In this document: positions 1 to 5,437 of the stretch, piece after piece
Numbering within the stretch: the stretch's first letter is position 1
How the letters are laid out: each line of letters starts with the position of its first letter
NCBI GenBank assembly: GCA_023388335.1
Contig: JAEWGL010000003.1
Span: forward strand, 1-10,302
DNA length: 10,302 bases
Source of the DNA: Pseudomonadota bacterium
GTDB taxonomy: Bacteria; Pseudomonadota; Gammaproteobacteria; Pseudomonadales; Pseudomonadaceae
Direction of reading: 5' to 3'
The notes under the pieces: model-generated
The model's database searches: none
What the model saw: only the letters and a program-made list of their open reading frames with translations
What the model was told of the DNA's origin: nothing
Program-made: the position numbers and the translations under genes

Positions 1-356
1 AAGTAGTTGAAGCCGATGTCGTACAGCGTGGCGCTGGAGGCGAACGAGGAGATGTGACCACCCAGGTCCGAGTCCTTCAGGTTGGTGCGCATGACCATCG
101 CCAGGGCGTTCCAGCGAACCAGCGAGCGAATGCGGCGTTCCATGAACAGGTCGCCAGGCATGCGTGCTTCGTGGGTGACAGGGATGGTGTTGCGGTATGG
201 CGTGGTGATCGCATACGGCAGCTGAGAGCCACTGCGGGTGGCCAGCTCGCCCATGCGGGTCATCAGGTAGTGAGCGCGGTCTTCGCCTTCTTTGTCGAGA
301 ACCGACTCCAAGGCGTCCAGCCATTCCTGGGTTTCGACGGGATCGAGGTCTTGCAT
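1..356 (-). CDS. aceE: Pyruvate dehydrogenase E1 component, N-terminal part (runs off left edge)
   Basis: This is the homodimeric, thiamine-diphosphate-dependent E1 subunit of the pyruvate dehydrogenase complex, which decarboxylates pyruvate and passes the acetyl group to lipoyl-E2 in the cytoplasm. Only the first 118 complete codons are present; the gene continues beyond base 1. The reverse-strand translation begins MQDLDPVETQEWLDALESVL, and further on shows LPYAITTPYRNTIPV (residues 46-60) and a SDLGGH motif ending at His101, all typical of the AceE-type E1 family. The His in that motif corresponds to a cofactor-pocket histidine in the E. coli enzyme. The ATG at 356 is chosen because GGAG lies at 366-363, six bases upstream, and the product starts as family members do. 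The gene is divergent from glnE, and the paired palindromes at 466-480 and 518-532 lie about 110-175 bases upstream of this start, so they are candidates for its control. Confidence 0.96.
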   Translation of the reverse strand, partial: MQDLDPVETQEWLDALESVLDKEGEDRAHYLMTRMGELATRSGSQLPYAITTPYRNTIPVTHEARMPGDLFMERRIRSLVRWNALAMVMRTNLKDSDLGGHISSFASSATLYDIGFNY

Positions 357-465
357 GGCTTGCTCCAGGGCGGAAAGGCTTCCAGAATCGGTTGCCTGAG
401 TTTGCGACTGGCCTTTTGGGCAGACGTCATGAATTCTTGGATTACCGGAGTGTGACCCGGCGCCG

Positions 466-480
466 TGTAGTTTTACTACA
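466..480. promoter_or_regulatory. Operator-like palindrome, site 1 (TGTAGTTTTACTACA)
   Basis: The sequence is a perfect dyad: TGTAGT, spacer TTT, ACTACA. Its core has the GT-N3-AC layout bound by FadR/PdhR-type GntR repressors. PdhR controls pyruvate dehydrogenase genes in enterics, so a pyruvate-responsive GntR regulator is a reasonable guess, but the full sequence differs from the enteric PdhR box and the regulator is inferred only. It lies on the aceE side of the intergenic region. Confidence 0.6.
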
Positions 481-498
481 AATGCGTCGGCATTTCAT
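470..498 (-). promoter_or_regulatory. Possible aceE promoter overlapping operator site 1
   Basis: On the minus strand a -35-like ATGAAA (498-493) is followed after 17 bases by a -10-like TAAAAC (475-470). Each hexamer matches the sigma-70 consensus in four of six positions. The -10 lies inside palindrome site 1, which would make the site a repressor operator. It would give a leader of about 105 bases before the aceE ATG. This is weak sequence evidence and other placements are possible. Confidence 0.25.
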
Positions 499-517
499 GC
501 TTTTGCGCTGACGGGGT

Positions 518-532
518 AGTAGTAAAACTACA
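518..532. promoter_or_regulatory. Operator-like palindrome, site 2 (inverted copy of site 1)
   Basis: The plus strand reads AGTAGTAAAACTACA, so the minus strand reads TGTAGTTTTACTACT. It matches site 1 in 14 consecutive bases (519-532 against 466-479, opposite strand) and keeps the dyad in five of six arm positions. The centres (473 and 525) are 52 bases apart, about five helical turns, which would put both sites on the same DNA face. This supports cooperative binding or looping by one regulator. Confidence 0.55.
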
Positions 533-739
533 GAAAAGCGGCTTGTGGCCGCCATACGGGTTGTGGGGAAAAACGATACCGGTGGTGGAAAACAAACTCA
601 TCGAAGGTGATTATTGATGTTTGCTGCCAGCGTAATGCGATTTTCAGCTATTTATAACTTTTGTACGACAGTCCAACCGTGGTCCGGTACCTGTTTGACC
701 GCGTCAACCTCCTTCCTACTCGCCGATCAAGGATAGACC

Positions 740-3676
740 ATGCGCCTGCCTTTGCCGCTCGATCTGCCCGTCGCTCTTCAACCGCTGGTCGCCCGCAACG
801 AGCATGCCTTGCGCGAGGCGCTGGGCGCCCATCCGGATCTGGACTTGGACCTTTGGAGCGCTGAGCAGCGCGCGCAGTTCAATCAGGTCAGCGCGGCCAG
901 TGAGTTTGTCCTGGACCAGGCCGTGCGCGAGCCGGCGATGCTCTTCGAACTGCTGGCCAGCGGTGAAATGGCGCGTGCGCTGGCCCCAGGCGAGCTGTGC
1001 GCCCAAGTAACTGCCGCCGTCCAAGCGGCGCAGAGCGAGGATGAGCTGGCGCGCAACCTGCGGCGCGCGCGCAACCGCCAGCAGGTGCGGATCATCTGGC
1101 GCGACCTGACCCGCCAGGCTGACCTGCGCGAAACCTGCCGCGATCTCTCTGACTTGGCCGATGCCGCCATCGATCAGGCCTATCGGTGGTTGTACCCGCG
1201 CCATTGCCAGCAGTTCGGCACGCCGATCGGCCACCGTAGCGGCCAGCCGCAGCACCTGGTGGTGCTGGGCATGGGCAAGCTGGGCGCGGTGGAGCTGAAC
1301 CTTTCGTCCGACATCGACCTGATCTTCGCCTTTCCCGAGGGTGGCGAGACCGAAGGGGTCAAGCGTTCGCTGGACAACCAGGAGTTCTTCACCCGCCTGG
1401 GCCAGCGGTTGATCAAGGCGCTGGACCCAGTGACCGTGGACGGCTTCGTGTTCCGCGTCGACATGCGCCTGCGCCCCTACGGGTCTTCTGGCGCCCTGGT
1501 ACTCAGCTTCAACGCCCTTGAGCATTACTACCAGGACCAGGGGCGCGACTGGGAGCGCTACGCCATGATCAAGGCCCGCGTGGTGGCCGGTGACCAGGAA
1601 GCGGGCGCCCAGCTGCAGGAGATGCTTCGCCCGTTCGTCTATCGGCGCTACCTGGACTTCTCGGCCATCGAGGCGCTGCGCACCATGAAGCAGCTGATCC
1701 AGCAGGAAGTCCGGCGCAAGGGCATGGCGGAGAACATCAAGCTTGGCGCTGGCGGCATCCGCGAGGTGGAGTTCATCGCCCAGGCATTCCAGCTGATCCA
1801 CGGTGGGCGTGACCTGAGCCTGCAGCAGCGGCCTTTGCTCAAGGTCCTGGCGACCCTCGAAGGCCAAGGCTACTTACCGCCGGCGGTGATCGCCGAGCTG
1901 CGCGAGGGCTACCAGTTTCTGCGCTACACCGAGCACGCCATCCAGGCCATCGCCGACCGCCAGACCCAGATGCTGCCGGACGACGCTACGGACCGGGCGC
2001 GCATTGCCTATATGTTAGGTTTTGCCGACTGGGACAGCTTCCACGCCCAATTGATGCACTGGCGTGGGCGCATCGACTGGCATTTCCGCCAGGTCATCGC
2101 CGACCCCGACGAAGACGAGAGCGAAGACGGCGAACTGGTGGTCGGCGGCGAATGGTCGCCGCTGTGGGAGCAGGCCCAGGATGAAGAGGTCGCCTGCCGG
2201 CAGTTGCAGGAGGCCGGATTTGCCGATGCCGCCAAGGCCTTGCGGCAACTGGCGGCGCTGCGGGCCAGCCCGGCGTTGCGGTCGATGCAGCGCATTGGTC
2301 GCGAGCGCCTGGATGCCTTTATCCCGCGTCTGTTGGCCCAGGCGGTTGAACACGACGACCCGGACCTGGTGCTGGAACGGGTCTTGCCGCTGGTCGAGGC
2401 GGTGGCGCGGCGTTCGGCCTACCTTGTGCTGCTCACCGAGAACCCTGGCGCCCTGCGCCGGCTGCTGACCCTGTGCGCGGCCAGCCCCTGGATCGCCGAG
2501 CAGATCACCCGCTTTCCGCTGCTGCTCGACGAGCTACTCAACGAAGGCCGGCTGTTCAGCCCGCCGCTGGCGCCGGAGCTGGCCAGCGAATTGCGTGAAC
2601 GCCTTACGCGCATCCCCGAGGACGACCTGGAACAGCAGATGGAGGCACTGCGCCATTTCAAGCTGGCCCACAGCCTGCGTGTCGCCGCTTCGGAAATCAC
2701 TGGCAACCTGCCGCTGATGAAGGTCAGCGACTACCTGACCTGGCTGGCCGAAGCCATCCTTGACCAAGTGCTGGCCCTGGCTTGGCGCCAGACCGTGGCG
2801 CGCCATGGCCAGCCCAAGCGCAGCGATGGCAGCCTGTGCGATCCAGGTTTTGTCATCATTGGTTACGGCAAGGTCGGCGGTATCGAACTGGGGCATGGCT
2901 CGGACCTGGACCTGGTGTTCATCCATGATGGCGACCCCCAGGCCGAAACCGACGGCGCCAAACCGATCGACAGTGCGCAGTTCTACACCCGCCTGGGCCA
3001 ACGCATCATTCACCTGCTGACCACCCACACCAACTCCGGCCAGCTCTATGATGTCGACATGCGTCTGCGGCCGTCTGGCGCGTCGGGTTTGCTGGTCAGC
3101 TCCCTGGGTGCCTTCGAGCGCTACCAGCAGAACGAGGCCTGGACCTGGGAGCACCAGGCCCTGGTCCGGGCGCGGGTACTGGTGGGCTGCGCGCAGGTGG
3201 CCACGGCATTCGAAAGCGTGCGCGCGCGGGTGTTGGGCCAGGCCCGCGACCTGGCCAAGTTGCAGGCCGAGGTCAGCGAAATGCGCGCCAAGATGCGTGA
3301 CAACCTCGGCACCAAGGCCACCGCCGCCGGCACGGCGGCCAACGCCTACGAGCCGGGCCTGCGCTTTGATATCAAGCAGGATGCTGGCGGCATCGTGGAT
3401 ATCGAGTTCATGGTCCAGTATGCCGCCTTGGCCTGGTCGCACGATCACCCGGCGTTGCTGCGCTGGACCGACAACATCCGCATCCTTGAAGAACTCGAGC
3501 AGGCCGGGCTGATGCCTGCCAGCGATGCCGTGCTATTGCGTGAAGTGTACAAAGCCTTCCGCTCGGCCTCGCACCGCCAGGCCCTGCAGAAGCAGGCCGG
3601 AGTCATCGATGCGGCGCAGTTCGCCGATGAGCGTCGGGAAGTGCGGCGGATCTGGGGCGAGCTTGGATTGACGTGA
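740..3676 (+). CDS. glnE: Bifunctional glutamine synthetase adenylyltransferase / adenylyl-removing enzyme
   Basis: GlnE adenylylates glutamine synthetase to switch it off under nitrogen sufficiency and removes AMP when nitrogen is short, under control of PII (GlnK/GlnB) and glutamine. The 978-residue length fits the family. Two nucleotidyltransferase domains are visible. The N-terminal adenylyl-removing domain has GMGKLGAVEL (177-186) and metal-binding D191-I-D193. The C-terminal adenylyltransferase domain has GYGKVGGIEL (708-717) and D722-L-D724. Each is followed by a helical domain with a GGIRE/GGIVDIEF-type motif (339-345 and 883-890). An acidic linker (DPDEDESEDGE, 455-465) follows the first helical domain. 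ATG 740 is preceded by AAGGA (729-733), six bases away. The gene is divergent from aceE, and its stop codon abuts the 198-bp repeat array. It appears intact. Confidence 0.97.
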   Translation: MRLPLPLDLPVALQPLVARNEHALREALGAHPDLDLDLWSAEQRAQFNQVSAASEFVLDQAVREPAMLFELLASGEMARALAPGELCAQVTAAVQAAQSEDELARNLRRARNRQQVRIIWRDLTRQADLRETCRDLSDLADAAIDQAYRWLYPRHCQQFGTPIGHRSGQPQHLVVLGMGKLGAVELNLSSDIDLIFAFPEGGETEGVKRSLDNQEFFTRLGQRLIKALDPVTVDGFVFRVDMRLRPYGSSGALVLSFNALEHYYQDQGRDWERYAMIKARVVAGDQEAGAQLQEMLRPFVYRRYLDFSAIEALRTMKQLIQQEVRRKGMAENIKLGAGGIREVEFIAQAFQLIHGGRDLSLQQRPLLKVLATLEGQGYLPPAVIAELREGYQFLRYTEHAIQAIADRQTQMLPDDATDRARIAYMLGFADWDSFHAQLMHWRGRIDWHFRQVIADPDEDESEDGELVVGGEWSPLWEQAQDEEVACRQLQEAGFADAAKALRQLAALRASPALRSMQRIGRERLDAFIPRLLAQAVEHDDPDLVLERVLPLVEAVARRSAYLVLLTENPGALRRLLTLCAASPWIAEQITRFPLLLDELLNEGRLFSPPLAPELASELRERLTRIPEDDLEQQMEALRHFKLAHSLRVAASEITGNLPLMKVSDYLTWLAEAILDQVLALAWRQTVARHGQPKRSDGSLCDPGFVIIGYGKVGGIELGHGSDLDLVFIHDGDPQAETDGAKPIDSAQFYTRLGQRIIHLLTTHTNSGQLYDVDMRLRPSGASGLLVSSLGAFERYQQNEAWTWEHQALVRARVLVGCAQVATAFESVRARVLGQARDLAKLQAEVSEMRAKMRDNLGTKATAAGTAANAYEPGLRFDIKQDAGGIVDIEFMVQYAALAWSHDHPALLRWTDNIRILEELEQAGLMPASDAVLLREVYKAFRSASHRQALQKQAGVIDAAQFADERREVRRIWGELGLT

Positions 3677-3872
3677 TGGGCCGTATCGCGGGCCTAAAGG
3701 CTGCGAGCGCGGTGTGACAGGCAGATCGGGTTTGCTGGATCTACGACCGCTGCGCGGCCGATCGCGGGGCAAGCCCGCTACAGGGTATTGGGCTGCGCCG
3801 GGAGGCAGGTTCTAAGCGCGACAGCGCAGCCCGCCGAAACACACCTATCTGTAGGAGCGCGCCTTGCGCCGC
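3675..3872. repeat. 198-bp repeat unit 1 (diverged)
   Basis: This is the most diverged copy. Its opening palindrome is altered: where units 2 and 3 have GGGCCGC-GCA-GCGGCCC, it reads GGGCCGTATCGCGGGCC. It also carries GCTACAGGG instead of GCTCCAGGG after the REP core. From about 3815 to its end it is identical to unit 2. Confidence 0.9.
3756..3785 (+). repeat. REP-like palindrome, forward orientation, unit 1
   Basis: GGCCGATCGCGGGGCAAGCC followed by CGCTACAGGG resembles the repetitive extragenic palindromes of P. putida-type genomes (core GCGGG-GCAAG-CCCGC, normally followed by CTCCTACAGG). The tail here is shortened. Assignment to the REP family is from memory of the consensus. Confidence 0.7.
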
Positions 3873-3893
3873 GATGGGCCGCGCAGCGGCCCC
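3850..3893 (-). repeat. REP-like palindrome, reverse orientation, junction of units 1 and 2
   Basis: The element starts TGTAGGAGCGCGCCTTGCGC, the reverse orientation of the CGCTCCTACA tail of Pseudomonas REPs, and ends with the GGGCCGC-GCA-GCGGCCC hairpin. With the forward element at 3756-3785 it forms an inverted pair about 65 bases apart, the arrangement seen in BIME-like mosaics. Confidence 0.65.
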
Positions 3894-4070
3894 AAAGGCT
3901 GCAACCGCGGTGTGCCAGGCAGATCGTGATCGCTTGATCTACGACCGCTGCGCGGCCGATCGCGGGGCAAGCCCGCTCCAGGGTATTGGGCCGCGCCGGG
4001 AGGCAGGTTCTAGGCGCGACAGCGCAGCCCGCCGAAACACACCTATCTGTAGGAGCGCGCCTTGCGCCGC
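3873..4070. repeat. 198-bp repeat unit 2
   Basis: This is a full-length copy. It opens with the perfect dyad GGGCCGC-GCA-GCGGCCC (3876-3892). Its REP-like core lies at about 3954-3983, and it ends with CTTGCGCCGC before unit 3. It is almost identical to unit 3. Confidence 0.92.
3954..3983 (+). repeat. REP-like palindrome, forward orientation, unit 2
   Basis: Same element as at 3756-3785, with tail GCTCCAGGG. The core GCGGG-GCAAG-CCCGC can form a 5-bp stem. Confidence 0.7.
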
Positions 4071-4091
4071 GATGGGCCGCGCAGCGGCCCC
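4048..4091 (-). repeat. REP-like palindrome, reverse orientation, junction of units 2 and 3
   Basis: Exact copy of the element at 3850-3893, displaced by 198 bases. Confidence 0.65.
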
Positions 4092-4225
4092 AAAGGCTGC
4101 AACCGCGGTGTGCCAGGCAGATCGTGATCGCTGGATCTACGACCGCTGCGCGGCCGATCGCGGGGCAAGCCCGCTCCAGGGTATTGGGCCGCGCCGGGAG
4201 GCAGGTTCTAGGCGCGACAGCGCAG
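4071..4225. repeat. 198-bp repeat unit 3 (truncated at 155 bp)
   Basis: This copy matches unit 2 at 154 of 155 positions, then the similarity stops sharply after GCGACAGCGCAG; unit 2 continues CCCGCCG while this copy continues TCCCGGC. It opens with the same GGGCCGC-GCA-GCGGCCC dyad (4074-4090). Confidence 0.9.
4152..4181 (+). repeat. REP-like palindrome, forward orientation, unit 3
   Basis: Exact copy of the element at 3954-3983. It is the last REP-like core before the waaF promoter region. Confidence 0.7.
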
Positions 4226-4298
4226 TCCCGGCCCTGGTGCTGTTCGCAAGCGGACCGCGCCCAGCGGCCCCCAACTGCCCCCGCGCCGGGCCCCAGTG

Positions 4299-4330
4299 TT
4301 ACACTGCTCGCCACATAGCCTGAATATAAA
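4299..4330 (+). promoter_or_regulatory. Candidate promoter of the waaF operon
   Basis: After a C-rich stretch the sequence turns A/T-rich: TGTTACACT at 4297-4305 and TGAATATAAA at 4321-4330. TATAAA (4325-4330) matches the -10 consensus in five of six positions but has no good -35 at 16-18 bases. TTACAC (4299-4304) with GAATAT (4322-4327) gives 17-base spacing with a poorer -10. This is the only promoter-like stretch seen just before the operon. Which hexamers are used is uncertain. Confidence 0.4.
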
Positions 4331-4333
4331 GAG

Positions 4334-4368
4334 GGGAGGCCAGGCTGTTCTGTCGCCTAGGCCTTCCC
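4334..4368 (+). promoter_or_regulatory. Leader hairpin upstream of waaF
   Basis: GGGAGGCCAGGC (4334-4345) can pair with GCCTAGGCCTTCCC (4355-4368) to make 12 base pairs with two single-base bulges (A4359, T4365) and a 9-base loop. It lies between the candidate -10 and the waaF ATG, ending 19 bases before the start codon. No T-run follows, so it is not a typical intrinsic terminator. It could stabilise the mRNA, bind a regulator or pause polymerase. Function is unknown. Confidence 0.55.
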
Positions 4369-4387
4369 GACCGTTTCTGGATAAAGC

Positions 4388-5437
4388 ATGAGAATTCTGA
4401 TCATTGGTCCCAGTTGGGTGGGTGACATGGTGATGGCACAGACCCTGTTCCAGTGCCTGAAGCAGCAACACCCCGAATGCGTGATCGACGTGCTGGCGCC
4501 CGAGTGGAGCCGGCCGATCCTCGAGCGCATGCCTGAAGTGCGCCAGGCCTTGAGCTTTCCGCTCGGCCATGGCGCGCTGCAACTGGCCACGCGTCGGCGC
4601 ATCGGCAAGTCCCTGGCCGGCCAGTACGACCAGGCAATCCTGCTGCCCAACTCGCTCAAATCGGCACTGGTGCCGTTCTTCGCGGGCATTCCCAAGCGTA
4701 CCGGCTGGCGTGGCGAACTGCGCTTCGGCCTGCTCAATGACGTGCGCAAGATGGACAAGGCACGCTATCCGCTGATGATCGAGCGCTTCATGGCCCTGGC
4801 CTACCCAGCCGGCACCGAACTGCCCACCCCCCACCCACGGCCACGCTTGCGGATCGAGGCACAGAGCCGTGAGGCGGCGCTGGCCAAGTTCGGCTTGGCC
4901 CTGGACCGTCCAGTGCTGGCGCTGTGTCCAGGCGCCGAATTCGGCGAGTCCAAGCGTTGGCCCGCCGAGCACTACGCCCAGGTCGCCGAGGCGAAGATCC
5001 GCGAAGGCTGGCAGGTCTGGCTGTTCGGTTCGAAGAAGGACCATCCGGTCGGCGAATCGATCCGCGAACGCCTGATCCCGGGACTGCGTGAAGAATCCAT
5101 CAACCTCAGCGGCGAAACCTCGCTGGCCGAGGCGATCGACCTGATGTCGTGCGCGACTGCCGTGGTGTCCAACGACTCCGGGCTGATGCACGTGGCCGCC
5201 GCCCTCGACCGTCCGCTGGTAGCGGTGTACGGCTCCACTTCCCCCGGCTTCACCCCGCCCTTGGCCGACCAGGTCGAAGTGGTGCGCCTGGGCTTGGAAT
5301 GCAGCCCGTGCTTCGATCGTACCTGCCGCTTCGGCCACTACAACTGCCTGCGCTTGCTTGAGCCCGAGACCGTTATCATGGCGTTGCAGCGTCTCGACGG
5401 GCCTGGCCTGATCGATGTCCTGGCCGAGGTCGACTAA
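4388..5437 (+). CDS. waaF: ADP-heptose:LPS heptosyltransferase II
   Basis: WaaF adds the second L-glycero-D-manno-heptose to Hep-Kdo2-lipid A at the cytoplasmic face of the inner membrane. The 349-residue product is a GT9-family protein. The N-terminal Rossmann half starts MRILIIGPSWVGD with the conserved Asp13 equivalent to the heptosyltransferase catalytic base. The ADP-heptose-binding half has CPGAEFGESKRWP (180-192) and NDSGLMHVAAALD (262-274). A four-Cys cluster near the C-terminus (C305, C308, C313, C320) gives CSPC...C...C. WaaF rather than WaaC is favoured by the PGAEFGESKRWP signature and by order in the cluster. ATG 4388 follows a modest GGA (4379-4381); an in-frame alternative was not found. 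It is the first gene of the operon; its TAA directly touches the waaC start, with no intergenic base. Confidence 0.95.
   Translation: MRILIIGPSWVGDMVMAQTLFQCLKQQHPECVIDVLAPEWSRPILERMPEVRQALSFPLGHGALQLATRRRIGKSLAGQYDQAILLPNSLKSALVPFFAGIPKRTGWRGELRFGLLNDVRKMDKARYPLMIERFMALAYPAGTELPTPHPRPRLRIEAQSREAALAKFGLALDRPVLALCPGAEFGESKRWPAEHYAQVAEAKIREGWQVWLFGSKKDHPVGESIRERLIPGLREESINLSGETSLAEAIDLMSCATAVVSNDSGLMHVAAALDRPLVAVYGSTSPGFTPPLADQVEVVRLGLECSPCFDRTCRFGHYNCLRLLEPETVIMALQRLDGPGLIDVLAEVD

Larger units (their letters stand above)
357..739. other. Divergent intergenic region aceE-glnE
   Basis: This 383-base region separates two divergently transcribed genes. It holds the two operator-like palindromes, a small dyad between them, an A/T-rich island around 640-665 containing TATAAC (653-658) that could serve glnE as a -10 element, and the glnE ribosome binding site AAGGA (729-733). 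I see no convincing -35 partner for TATAAC. Short reading frames here look unlike proteins and lack good start contexts. Confidence 0.8.
3675..4225. repeat. Tandem array of a 198-bp unit, about 2.8 copies, carrying REP-like palindromes
   Basis: Units start with GATGGGCC at 3675, 3873 and 4071, giving an exact period of 198. The first start overlaps the glnE TGA. Units 2 and 3 differ at one position over their shared 155 bases (T3935 against G4133). Unit 1 differs from unit 2 at about 16 of 198 positions, concentrated in its first 70 bases. The third copy stops at 4225. Each unit carries a REP-like element (GCGGG-GCAAG-CCCGC core) and, at each junction, a second palindrome in the opposite direction. 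The period is a multiple of three, so spurious reading frames run through on both strands; I regard the array as noncoding. It occupies most of the glnE-waaF gap. Confidence 0.93.

Noticed and set aside
54..455. 133-codon plus-strand frame at the left edge
   Set aside because: The opposite strand encodes the conserved AceE N-terminus, base by base as expected, so this is an antisense shadow.
716..1867. 383-codon and other long antisense frames over glnE (also 2534-3448)
   Set aside because: The plus-strand frame encodes GlnE with all expected motifs. The antisense frames are high-GC shadows without their own start context or recognisable domains.
3678..3694. Intrinsic terminator directly after glnE
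   Set aside because: GGGCC-type arms are present but weak in unit 1 and no T-run follows. A REP-type role in RNA stability is as likely.
3778..4323. Open frames of 178 codons (minus) and 149 codons (plus, 3874-4323) with internal 66-residue repeats
   Set aside because: They arise because the 198-bp repeat period is a multiple of three, so frames stay open through the array. The unit carries REP palindromes, and the translations look like no protein.
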